Positions 1 to 8,241 of a DNA stretch of 64,000 nucleotides are shown piece after piece. The notes under the pieces were generated by a model that saw only the letters and a list, made by a program, of their open reading frames with translations, had not been told where the DNA came from and did not search any database. Within the stretch, counting starts at the first letter, position 1. Each line of letters opens with the position of its first letter. This stretch comes from a bacterium UBP2_UBA5202 (GTDB lineage Bacteria; Edwardsbacteria; AC1; EtOH8): assembly GCA_002412795.1 (NCBI GenBank), contig DHVS01000016.1, positions 124,001 through 188,000 on the forward strand. Direction: 5' to 3'. Made by a program: the position numbers and the translations under genes.

Positions 1-124
1 TCATGAAATTGATCTTGGCCTCGGCCGGCTTGTATTCGGCCAGGGCCGGGGCAGCCAGCCATAGCATTTGCAGGGTGATGACTGCCAAGCTGACGGCTTT
101 TTTGTATGAATTACTGTTCATCAT
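1..124 (-). CDS. Exported protein, N-terminal fragment (runs off the left edge)
   Basis: Only the first 41 codons are in the window. They begin with two consecutive ATGs and encode a typical Sec signal peptide: a short Lys-containing start, a hydrophobic stretch and an Ala-x-Ala cleavage region, followed by a mature part starting near EYKPAEAKINF. A GAAAGGAA Shine-Dalgarno lies about 8 bases upstream. The start lies 16 bp beyond the stop of the 2150-residue surface protein, so the two are probably co-transcribed. The mature domain is outside the window and no function can be given. Confidence 0.7.
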   Translation of the reverse strand, partial: MMNSNSYKKAVSLAVITLQMLWLAAPALAEYKPAEAKINFM

Positions 125-140
125 TTTGTTTTCCTTTCGC

Positions 141-3100
141 CTATTGCAGCTTGACTATCTTTTGGGAGGCGCTCCGGCCTGAGGCATTCAGCCTGACTAC
201 GTATACTCCGGCCGACAGGGCCCGGCCCCCGTCATTGCGGCCGTCCCAGACCTGGGAATAGTACCCCGGCGGCAGGTTCTGGCTGACCAGGGTTCGCACC
301 CTCTGGCCGGTTATGTTATAGACCGCCAGGTTTACCAGCCCGGCCTGCGGCAACTGATAATCGATCGTCGTCCGCTGAATGAAGGGATTGGGTCCCATCC
401 GTCCCAGTCCAAAGGTTAAAGGCGTCAGGCTCCGTCCGTCAAACGGGCTGGAGGAATAGACCACCGCCAGTTCCTGGGACCCTGAAAAACCGATGGCCTT
501 CTGGGTCTTCAGATCGAAGGCCTTTCCCTTTTTCCGGTCCAGCAGGTAGAGATAACCTCCGCTCCCCAGCTCCCCGGTTATCTGGACGTTCAGCACCACC
601 GGCTGATCGGCCTGGGCCGTTTCTATCATCAGCGGCCATTCGATATAGTCGGCCGCCGGGCGGAAGTCGTACTGGTATTCCCGGCACGGTCCGCGGTTCC
701 AGTCTTGATGAGGAATATAGGCCTTGATGATGCTGGCAATGAACGGCGGTTTCTCGGCATCCAGCCGGTCGTATTTCTCCCGGGCCTGGGGCGAGACCCC
801 GATTTTGACCCCTCGGTCGGACGATTTGCCAGAGGTTACCACCAGATCTGCCTGCCAGAGTATGTCATAAGCAGGCTGAGCTTGGGGCTTGCCGTTTTTC
901 ACCCCCAGCGGGGATATCTGCAGGGTGCAGGGCCGGACGGCATAGCCGGCATAGCCATTCCAGGCCCGCAGACTGTCAGCCGGATTGAAGGGGGTCAGGC
1001 TGTCCCACTGCCCGTTGTCGTTCACCAGATCGTTGGTGGGGTCGTTCCAGGTCCACAGCCTCTGGCTGAAAACCGAATTCACCAGGGAGTCGCTGTAGGG
1101 CAGGTAATGGAAGGCCGTGTCCTGCCAGACCACGGTGATTCTACTGAGCTCCAGAACGTTGTTAAAGGGCATGCCGATCAGGTTCCAGCCGCTGTCCACC
1201 GGAATGTAAGCAAACTCCCCGGGGGCGGTGCCGATGACATCCAGGCTGGCGTCCCCGGCCGAGGCCAGCCAGTAGGCCCGGCCGTTGGCCAGTTTCGGGT
1301 TCTCGCTGTACCCGGCCCCCGGCCGGTACCCAAACATCCGCCAGGTGGAGTCCGAGTAGGCCCCCAGGTCGTCCCCAAAGTTGCCTGCAGCCGTGCTGTC
1401 ATTCGGCACCAACGGCAATGATACCAGCCGGTAGGCTCCGCCGGCCCAGGCGGTGTTCAAAGTTTCGCTGGGCTGGACGGTGAAGGTCCAGGGATTGGGC
1501 GCCGCCAGGCTGTCCGGCCTCAGCTGGTTGCCGGTCTGATCGCGCAGGGAGTCCACCCGGAAACTGTAGGTCACGCCCGGCGAGAAGCGGTTGTGCCTCA
1601 GGTAAAGCCACTGGGCTCCGGCATCCCAGCTTCGGGTCCAGCCGCCGGGATCGGGGGTACAGGTGAATCGCAACGAAAGGCTGTCCACCGGTTCGCTGAA
1701 ACTGATCATCACCTGCTCGGATATAAGGACCCCTGACTGCCCGGCCGATGGCTGGGCAAAACTGATGTACGGCCCCAGGGTATCGGCCTCGGCCGTGGTG
1801 ACAAACCCGATGCTGTCGCGCCCGGCCAGGGCATTTCCCGCCGTGTCCTGCACCCCCAGCACCCTGACGGTGTAGGATGTCAGTCCGGCAAACTGGCTGT
1901 GATTGAAAATTATAGAGGTGGAGTCTGCGCTCCAGGCGGTATCCACCAGCCCGGGATTCGGAACAAAGGTATAGCTCACCAGCGATTTTTTAACCGGCTC
2001 GGAGAAGGTGATCCGGACGCTGTCCGCAAGCCCCACCGCCGAGGCGCCGTCCAGGGGGACGTTGGAGGCAATGTACGGCAGGGTGGTGTCCATTGCCGGG
2101 TTGTAAATTACCATAGAATCCCGCCCCAGGGTGAATTCGGGATTATCAGTGAAATTGCCGACGTGGCTGAGAACTATCGATCCACCGTCGCTGTTGCCCA
2201 GGATGTTCCGGGTGATAATGTTCGGGAACTGCCAACCCGGGATGGCCCCGTTGTCGTAACGCCCGGCCACCATGGTGGATTCGTCGGCCGCCTCCGAAAA
2301 CCCGGTGTTGAAATCCGAGGCCAGGTAGTTCAGGGTGATCAGGCTGGCGTCGGCCACCAGTCCGGCCCCGGAGAAGGACCAGGTCTTCCTGAGGCAGGCG
2401 CTGGAATCATTGACCAGGGGATACCCGGCCCCTTTGATCCCGGCGGTGACGAAGGCCGGCACGGTGTTGTTGTACACCTGAATGCTGACCGGCGAGGATC
2501 CGCCGGGCGCCGTCCCCAGCTCGTAGATGATGGTGGTATCGGCGGTCCAAGGTATCAGTTTGGCCAGGTTCCCGTCCACGAACCCCCCGGCCGGGATGAC
2601 CGAACCCAGACTGTCCATGGCCAGCGTGTTGAGGCCGGTAGCCAGCATGTTGTTAAGGGTCAGGATGCCGGGAACCGTCCGGCTGGCATGCATCTGCAGA
2701 CCGCCTGCGGAGGACACCGTCAGGTTGTGAGGCCCGTTGACGGACGGGAACTCCGGGTCCGAAGTGGTGTCACTGCCGGTGGAGCTGTATTCCAGGGTGG
2801 CCGCCGGGCCGTAGGTCAGCCCTCCCGAAATTATCCGGCCGCTGGTCTGGCGGTAGGCGGACCGCACCTGAACCGTTCCGGACATCCCCGCCGGGCTGTT
2901 GAGCTTCAGGCTGTCCAACCCGGTAACCGAGGTTGGAATGACGAACATGGACGGGCTGTTGAGGATCTCCAGGGTCGAGGTGCTGTCGGTGGCCAGCTGC
3001 CCCATCAAGGGACTGACGGTGTCGCACAAGGTCAGGGCATTGGCCCCCACCGCCAGCACTCCCTGCTGCAGGCTCAGCGCGCCGTTGATCCGGACCGACC

Positions 3101-6100
3101 CGGCCAGGGCGATGGTGTCGTTGGACAGCAGGCCCAGGGACAGGGTCAGGTTGTTCAGGTCGGTGACATTGGAGGGCAACTCGTTGCCGGCCGCCATGGA
3201 ACCTCCTCCGTGTGATCCGTAGACCACGTCCACCGGTCCTTCGCGCACCGGCGGCATCATCAGTATACCGGAGTTGCGGATGGTGGTCACTCCGGAACGC
3301 AGAGTCAGGTTGACCGAGTTATCCACCGCCCCCTGCCCCAGCGTCAGAGTATCGTGCACCACCAAAGCGGCTGTGACCAACAAAGAGCTGGGACGGTTCC
3401 AAGACAGTTTGCTTAGATGATTCAGGGTCGATGGCATCACATAGCCGATGGCACCGCCCTGGAAGACCAGGGACGAAGTGCTGTCGGTGTTTAGCAGCCC
3501 GGAGCCGGTCAGGCTGTCGCCAATGGTCAGGGTATGGGAACCTACCGTCAGGTCGCTGGCCGTATAAAACCTGCCTGTGCATATTATGTCGCGGCGCATT
3601 ATATTGCCATAAATGCTGTTCAGGAACAGGCTGCCGCCGGTGATCCCGGGAAGCTGGGCGGGAAGCACGTAGCTGCTGTTGAAGTTGACCTGGCAGGAAT
3701 CGCCCACTATCAGTTCCCCGGCTGGTCCCACCGTGTCGATCATACCGTTGCTGGAAAAGTATCTGCCGTTGAACACCAGGCCTCCCGGGAGAGAAAGACT
3801 GGTCGATATGCTGATGGTGTCATTGTTGACTATTAGTGTGTCGTTGGCACCCTTAATCGTCAGGTAACTTATGCCCCAGGTTCCCTGAGGCATCTCCGGC
3901 CCGGCCGTGATGGTGCCCGCCCCGTATTCCAGGCCCACCTGGTTTACGAAGACCACCGGGCCGGCCCCGCTCATGCTGCCATTACCGCTCCGGGAGATGG
4001 TTGACCCATCCTGGAAGGTCAGTTTGCGGCCGCCGTTGTCCAGGGTCCCGTTGACCAGCTCCAGCCGGGAGTGGACCAGCAGGGTGTCGGACATGGTGAT
4101 CACCGCCGGCCGGTTGATGGTCATGGTTCCCACGTCGCGGAACATTACTGGCAGACTGACGGGCGAGGTGTTGCCGCCCATCAGGGCCAATTGCGAAGCC
4201 CCGTCGCCCATGAAATTGCCCGAAGTCTGGTAGATCGGACCGAACAGGGAGAGACGGTGGCCATTCAGGTTGAGGTAGTTGGCCAGCAATTTAAGGGTGT
4301 CCATCACCGCCAGGTCCTTGTCCAGGTACACCTGGTCGCCGGCACTTTCGATGATCAGCTGGTTGACGGTATCCGGCAGGCCCGGCCCGGCGTGGTATGG
4401 CCCGGTGCCCCAGGAATAGATGCGGTAGTCGGCCCCCTGGCTGTATTCCCGGCTCCCCTGATTGCGGATCACCCCCTCGTCCCAGCCCGTCGGGTACAGG
4501 CCGAACATATCACTGTACGACAGGGTGGCACCGGCCATCAGCTTGAAGGCGCCCAGGCTGCCCTGGCCCAAGGCGTTCCATTCCGGCATCAGCAGATGGG
4601 ACCCCGGAAAGACCACATAGTCTATATGCCCGGTCAGCATCTCGCTTTGACCATCGTAACGCTGGGTGTCCGCGCCGCAGAAAACGATGGCGGTGGAGTC
4701 GGGGCCCCCGCCGGCGATGCCGGCCAGCATATGGAAGTAATTTCCGTACAGGAACAGGGTGTCTATCCCGGGGCTGAGACTGTCGTTGAGGTACAGCCAG
4801 CCCGGATCATAGATCTCCAATTCGCCCCTGACATACAGCTTGCGGTTGCCGCCCGAGCCCAGCAGGGCATTGGCGCCGTAAAGTCTTAAATCCTGCACAT
4901 CCAGTTCGGGCTTGGTCGGGCTGGTTAATATCAGGACCCCGGGACCGGTGCCTTGGACGCTGAGATCCCTCATTGAAAATGACGGCCCTCCCGGCAGAAC
5001 GTGGTCCCCCGCCTGCTGGAAGCAGTCCCACACTATGTTCCCAAAGGCCTGGTCCATTCCGGCCGGGGTGTTACTCATCACCCCGGTGATGAATATGGTC
5101 GAAAGGCTGTCCCAGGAGGCTGCCGGGATGGTGTCGCCGTCCATCTGATGCATGTAGTTGCTGAATGGCCCGAAGGCCAGGCTGGCCCCGGGCAGCATGG
5201 TAAAGGCTCCCCCCTGCCTCTGCAGAAATCCGTCCACCTGCAGGTCGGTTCCCGGACCGTCGCTGACGATGACATCGGCGTTGATGTTCAGCCCGCCGTT
5301 GATCACCATCTGGTCTACGGTCACCGCATAGTCCACATCCACCGAATAGCCCGAGGGAATGAAGATCAGGCTGTCGCTGGCGGCGTTGGGCAGCAACATC
5401 ATGGCGTTGCCGGTCCAGCTGAAGCCTCCGTCGTCAGAGTAGTCCCAGGTCCAATATTCGCTCCAGAAACCGGGGCTGACGCACTGCCAGATCCGCTGGG
5501 GGACCTTGCCCACCACGAACAAATCGCTGTAGTTGCTGGCGATGCAGTAAACGTCTCCGTCCTGGTCCACCTTGATGTCGGCGTAGCGCAGGTTGGGCTC
5601 CACGCTAATGCTGTCCACCACCAGCGGGGCGGGCAGGCGGGGGTCCACCAGCTTGATCTGCCCGGTCCTCTGGCAGCCGATGTAGATCAGGGAGTCGGTG
5701 GGATTGTAGGCCACCACGCTGACCGAGTCCCCCACCGCCACCGAATCCAGCACCCCGGCCAGGTTGATGAACTGCAGGGAATGCTGGCTGGAGCCGTTGC
5801 AGGCGATGAACATCCGGCTGTTGAGGGGGCAGAGGGCGAAATTGACCGGGTTGTCCCCCACCGCCAGCACATTCTCCAGGGTATTGGCGGCGGTGTTGAC
5901 CACGGCCACCTGGTCGGTGTTGGGCAGGGACAGGTACAGCCGGCTGCTGCCGGGGTTGGAGGCCATCTTCTCGTTGAAGTTGGAGCCCAGGCCCGGCAGG
6001 TAGATGGATGTCACCCGGGCATCGCTGGCCCCGTCGAACACCCCCAGCGAATCCAGCCAGGCGTGGGGAACATAGAGCCGGTTGGTGGGGCCGAAGTGGT

Positions 6101-6593
6101 GCATCGCCCCCTTCCAGGGAGAGAGCAGGCCCTGGTAGGCGTAGGTGGCGGCGCCGTGGATCAGGGTCTGGTCGTTGAAATCGTCCCACAGGTAGATCTT
6201 GTTGCTGACCGCGTTGTACTCGGCCAGGGTCCCTCCCTGATAGCCCCCCCAGGTGGTGTCCAGGGCATTGGCGGCGCAGTCGATGGCGTAGAAATACTCG
6301 TTGCCGCCCTTGTAATAGACGCGGTCGTTGACCGAATCGTAGACCATCGGGGCGGGCGACATGGCGCCCGGCACCTCCCCCTGGGGTTCGTCGCTTGAGC
6401 AGTCGAACCAGTACACCCGGCTCGACCAGGTGCCGCCGCAGTACATCCGGTGGCTGGCCGGGCTGTAGGCCAGGTATTCCGGAATGACGGTGACGCTGTC
6501 GATCGGGACCTGCTTCTTGAGCCCGTAGCGCACCGCCTGGGCCGGCAGGGCCAGGGCCAGCACCAGGGCCGCCGCAAACAGAATTTTCTTCAT
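141..6593 (-). CDS. Giant secreted surface protein: beta-propeller, repeat region, Ig-like domains, C-terminal sorting domain
   Basis: 2150 residues. A signal peptide (MKKILFAAALVLALALPAQA) is followed by a YncE/SMP-30-like beta-propeller over about residues 25-370. A very long Ser/Thr/Gly/Asn-rich region (about 370-1500) of repeated short beta-strand modules with recurring L-x-L-x-x-G and TDSTS-type phrases resembles a beta-helix. Two Ig-like modules of the SbsA/Big_5 type follow (both contain ITFSEPV or ISFSEPV, near 1560-1760). The last ~90 residues form a FlgD-like/type IX sorting domain with PNPF, YNITGQ and GVYVVRL motifs. It probably ends up on the cell surface as an adhesin or display protein. 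The start is supported by a GGGGGA Shine-Dalgarno 8 bases upstream. The ligand is unknown. Confidence 0.85.
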   Translation of the reverse strand: MKKILFAAALVLALALPAQAVRYGLKKQVPIDSVTVIPEYLAYSPASHRMYCGGTWSSRVYWFDCSSDEPQGEVPGAMSPAPMVYDSVNDRVYYKGGNEYFYAIDCAANALDTTWGGYQGGTLAEYNAVSNKIYLWDDFNDQTLIHGAATYAYQGLLSPWKGAMHHFGPTNRLYVPHAWLDSLGVFDGASDARVTSIYLPGLGSNFNEKMASNPGSSRLYLSLPNTDQVAVVNTAANTLENVLAVGDNPVNFALCPLNSRMFIACNGSSQHSLQFINLAGVLDSVAVGDSVSVVAYNPTDSLIYIGCQRTGQIKLVDPRLPAPLVVDSISVEPNLRYADIKVDQDGDVYCIASNYSDLFVVGKVPQRIWQCVSPGFWSEYWTWDYSDDGGFSWTGNAMMLLPNAASDSLIFIPSGYSVDVDYAVTVDQMVINGGLNINADVIVSDGPGTDLQVDGFLQRQGGAFTMLPGASLAFGPFSNYMHQMDGDTIPAASWDSLSTIFITGVMSNTPAGMDQAFGNIVWDCFQQAGDHVLPGGPSFSMRDLSVQGTGPGVLILTSPTKPELDVQDLRLYGANALLGSGGNRKLYVRGELEIYDPGWLYLNDSLSPGIDTLFLYGNYFHMLAGIAGGGPDSTAIVFCGADTQRYDGQSEMLTGHIDYVVFPGSHLLMPEWNALGQGSLGAFKLMAGATLSYSDMFGLYPTGWDEGVIRNQGSREYSQGADYRIYSWGTGPYHAGPGLPDTVNQLIIESAGDQVYLDKDLAVMDTLKLLANYLNLNGHRLSLFGPIYQTSGNFMGDGASQLALMGGNTSPVSLPVMFRDVGTMTINRPAVITMSDTLLVHSRLELVNGTLDNGGRKLTFQDGSTISRSGNGSMSGAGPVVFVNQVGLEYGAGTITAGPEMPQGTWGISYLTIKGANDTLIVNNDTISISTSLSLPGGLVFNGRYFSSNGMIDTVGPAGELIVGDSCQVNFNSSYVLPAQLPGITGGSLFLNSIYGNIMRRDIICTGRFYTASDLTVGSHTLTIGDSLTGSGLLNTDSTSSLVFQGGAIGYVMPSTLNHLSKLSWNRPSSLLVTAALVVHDTLTLGQGAVDNSVNLTLRSGVTTIRNSGILMMPPVREGPVDVVYGSHGGGSMAAGNELPSNVTDLNNLTLSLGLLSNDTIALAGSVRINGALSLQQGVLAVGANALTLCDTVSPLMGQLATDSTSTLEILNSPSMFVIPTSVTGLDSLKLNSPAGMSGTVQVRSAYRQTSGRIISGGLTYGPAATLEYSSTGSDTTSDPEFPSVNGPHNLTVSSAGGLQMHASRTVPGILTLNNMLATGLNTLAMDSLGSVIPAGGFVDGNLAKLIPWTADTTIIYELGTAPGGSSPVSIQVYNNTVPAFVTAGIKGAGYPLVNDSSACLRKTWSFSGAGLVADASLITLNYLASDFNTGFSEAADESTMVAGRYDNGAIPGWQFPNIITRNILGNSDGGSIVLSHVGNFTDNPEFTLGRDSMVIYNPAMDTTLPYIASNVPLDGASAVGLADSVRITFSEPVKKSLVSYTFVPNPGLVDTAWSADSTSIIFNHSQFAGLTSYTVRVLGVQDTAGNALAGRDSIGFVTTAEADTLGPYISFAQPSAGQSGVLISEQVMISFSEPVDSLSLRFTCTPDPGGWTRSWDAGAQWLYLRHNRFSPGVTYSFRVDSLRDQTGNQLRPDSLAAPNPWTFTVQPSETLNTAWAGGAYRLVSLPLVPNDSTAAGNFGDDLGAYSDSTWRMFGYRPGAGYSENPKLANGRAYWLASAGDASLDVIGTAPGEFAYIPVDSGWNLIGMPFNNVLELSRITVVWQDTAFHYLPYSDSLVNSVFSQRLWTWNDPTNDLVNDNGQWDSLTPFNPADSLRAWNGYAGYAVRPCTLQISPLGVKNGKPQAQPAYDILWQADLVVTSGKSSDRGVKIGVSPQAREKYDRLDAEKPPFIASIIKAYIPHQDWNRGPCREYQYDFRPAADYIEWPLMIETAQADQPVVLNVQITGELGSGGYLYLLDRKKGKAFDLKTQKAIGFSGSQELAVVYSSSPFDGRSLTPLTFGLGRMGPNPFIQRTTIDYQLPQAGLVNLAVYNITGQRVRTLVSQNLPPGYYSQVWDGRNDGGRALSAGVYVVRLNASGRSASQKIVKLQ

Positions 6594-6707
6594 GTTATAT
6601 TTCCCCCTGAATGTAGGTTGAACATTAGTTCAGAATTATTGCTTTTGAATAAAACTTTAACACAACCGGCGGAATAAATCAATGTGTTTTGTAAAATTTT
6701 CCGGTCC

Positions 6708-7142
6708 TCAGTCCGTCTCCACCTCGTAGTCCGGCTCCTGGTCGTCGATGGTCCCGGTATGGGTGCTTTGATCCTTATCTTTCCCCGGAAATGTGATGTC
6801 GTTTGTCTGAACCTGTCTGGTTTTTTGCTTGCGCCCGGCCCCGGTCCCTTCATGGCCCTGCAGCCCTCCCCGGTCTCCGGTCTTCTGGCTTTTGGACCTA
6901 AGCAGGGCCTGGGGGCTCAAACTGACCCCGCTCTGGGAAACCCTCTGGTCCAGGCCGGTGGCAAAGGTATCCCTGCCTTCGTCCAGGATGCCCTTAAGCT
7001 GCCGCCGTTCATCGGAAGACAGCTTGTACCCCTCACGGTCCAAGGCCTCGTCCAGGCCAGCCTCCAGCCGGGACCGGAACTGCTGGTCGCTGAAAGCCCG
7101 TTCCAATACTTTTTGCAGAACTTCTTCGGCCATCGCTGTCAT
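6708..7142 (-). CDS. Small protein with NHLP/Os1348-like leader region
   Basis: 144 residues. The first ~50 (EEVLQKVLERAFSDQQFRSR, then DEALDREGYKLSSDE) follow the pattern of the Os1348/NHLP clan: helix, V-L-x-R-A-x-x-D-x-x-F-R, then G-Y-x-L-S-x-x-E. In that clan these segments act as RiPP leader peptides or their stand-alone relatives. The remaining ~95 residues are hydrophilic, rich in Gln, Lys, Gly and Asp, with no Cys and no clear GG cleavage site, so it is not a textbook precursor. A second in-frame ATG lies at 7133. It follows a zinc-finger mini-protein by 35 bp and is downstream of the PqqD-like/M50 protein. The family call is from pattern memory and needs an HMM search. Confidence 0.6.
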   Translation of the reverse strand: MTAMAEEVLQKVLERAFSDQQFRSRLEAGLDEALDREGYKLSSDERRQLKGILDEGRDTFATGLDQRVSQSGVSLSPQALLRSKSQKTGDRGGLQGHEGTGAGRKQKTRQVQTNDITFPGKDKDQSTHTGTIDDQEPDYEVETD

Positions 7143-7177
7143 CCGTCCCCTATCATCAAATCACTGCTCCCCATTCC

Positions 7178-7390
7178 CTATTCGAGCCCATCCAGTTCCA
7201 CCGGCTCGTCCTTGGGGTGGCAGGTGCCGCACCAGATGGCGTCCGAGACCGCCAGGCCCTTGAGTTTCCCGGTTTTGTCCCGGAAGGAGTCCAGCAGATA
7301 GGGAAGATTCTTGGCGTGCTCCTTGCACACCGAGCGCCCGCAGAAACTGCAGACCGCGTTGGCCGGGCGTTCGCAATGCCAGCATTCCAT
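7178..7390 (-). CDS. Small zinc-finger (B-box-like) protein
   Basis: 70 residues. The N-terminal half has the spacing CxxC-x7-CxxC-x4-C-x2-H (CWHCERPANAVCSFCG, then VCKEH), typical of a B-box-like treble-clef zinc site. A further CGTC pair sits near residue 55 and ends in CHP, so a second metal site is possible. An AGGAG Shine-Dalgarno stands 9 bases before the ATG. It lies between the RiPP-leader-like protein and the ORF6N insertion, on the same strand as both. It may be a protein-binding adaptor; no specific function can be assigned. Confidence 0.75.
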   Translation of the reverse strand: MECWHCERPANAVCSFCGRSVCKEHAKNLPYLLDSFRDKTGKLKGLAVSDAIWCGTCHPKDEPVELDGLE

Positions 7391-7480
7391 TTATTTTATC
7401 TCCTGAAATATTGTTTTATGAATTACTGCTGTTTTTCCCACCGTGATTGTTCATTGCCGATGGTTCAATGAAAACTGCCG

Positions 7481-7570
7481 TCAGCTCACCTTGTGCCGGG
7501 TATCCTTCAACCTGCGGCTGGAGGCCTGTTCCAAACTCTTGTAGAAATACAGGTGCTCCCCCAGCAGGCT
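7481..7570 (-). pseudogene. Duplicated 3'-end fragment of the M50/cNMP gene
   Basis: This 90-bp stretch matches the 3' end of the large M50/cyclic-nucleotide gene (8152-8241) at 82 of 90 positions. It would encode SLLGEHLYFYKSLEQASSRR and the following tail, ending in a TGA at the same place. It has no start codon or upstream domain of its own and begins 4 bp after the stop of the ORF6N gene. Two of the 29 codons differ in amino acid (K for Q, S for N). It is either the remnant of a diverged second copy of the gene or a repeat generated when the ORF6N cassette arrived. Confidence 0.85.
7481..7570 (-). repeat. Direct repeat, left copy, flanking the ORF6N gene
   Basis: Left copy of a 90-bp direct repeat whose other copy is at 8152-8241. 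There are 8 mismatches and no gaps, and identity ends abruptly beyond 7570/8241. The pair brackets 581 bp that contain only the ORF6N gene. Confidence 0.9.
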
Positions 7571-7574
7571 TTCG

Positions 7575-8099
7575 TTACTGCTGTTTATTTCTTTCGGGAT
7601 TGAATCCGATTCTGGCTTTCCGCGGTGCGGGTTTTTCTTCCTGCTTTTTAATTGCATTAACAATGGCCAGAATATATTTATCGTGCGTTGCCAGTTTGCG
7701 GTCGTGTTCGGCCACTTTTGAAGCCAATTCCCCGTTACCGGCCAGAAGGTTCCTTAAGTAAACAAAGGCCCTTACCACAAAAACGCTCATCTCTACTGCC
7801 CGTTTGGAATTCAACACCGTTGCGGCCATGATTGCGCCATGCTCGCTAAAAGCATATGGCAGATAGCGCCTGCCGCCCCAACTTGAGGTGCCAATTTGGC
7901 ACTTCAAACCCTCATATTCATCGGAGCTTATCCTGAAGACAAAATCAGCCGGAAATCTCTTGGCATTTCTAGTTACCGCCCGGTTCAACGCTTTTGTTTC
8001 AACGCCGTAAAGAAGCGCTAAATCCGCATCCAAGATCACTTTTTGGCCTCGCATCTGCAATATTTTTGATTGAATGATGCTAATTGAATACTTTGCCAT
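7575..8099 (-). CDS. ORF6N domain DNA-binding protein
   Basis: 174 residues. The N-terminal ~90 residues carry the ORF6N/KilA-N-type signature: ILQMRGQKVILDADLALLYG, the T-K-x-L-N-x-A-V-x-R-N motif, FPADFVFRIS and LPYAFSEHGAIMAATVL. The C-terminal part is helical with a basic tail. ORF6N proteins occur in phages and as solitary accessory genes, probably binding DNA. Here the gene sits between two copies of the 3' end of the neighbouring protease gene, a sign of insertion. No integrase or transposase accompanies it. Confidence 0.88.
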   Translation of the reverse strand: MAKYSISIIQSKILQMRGQKVILDADLALLYGVETKALNRAVTRNAKRFPADFVFRISSDEYEGLKCQIGTSSWGGRRYLPYAFSEHGAIMAATVLNSKRAVEMSVFVVRAFVYLRNLLAGNGELASKVAEHDRKLATHDKYILAIVNAIKKQEEKPAPRKARIGFNPERNKQQ

Positions 8100-8151
8100 A
8101 TCTACTTCACCGTTTTAAACAATAAAATTTTCAAACATACTAATAATTGAA

Positions 8152-8241
8152 TCAGTTCACCTTGTGCCGGGTATCCTTCAACCTGCGGCTGGAGGCCTGC
8201 TCCAGGCTCTGGTAGAAATACAGGTGCTCGCCCAACAGACT
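8152..8241 (-). repeat. Direct repeat, right copy, flanking the ORF6N gene
   Basis: Right copy of the 90-bp repeat. It is also the genuine 3' end (last 29 codons and stop) of the M50/cyclic-nucleotide gene, so that gene remained intact at this junction. Confidence 0.9.

Noticed and set aside
5001..6398. 465-codon open frame on the plus strand opposite the surface protein
   Set aside because: GC-rich antisense shadow of a clear gene with signal peptide and sorting domain; its translation is rich in Gly, Val, His and Gln and has no domain.
7481..7663. 60-codon frame ending in the duplicated M50 tail
   Set aside because: It runs in a different frame through the ORF6N 3' end before entering the copied tail; better read as a gene fragment.
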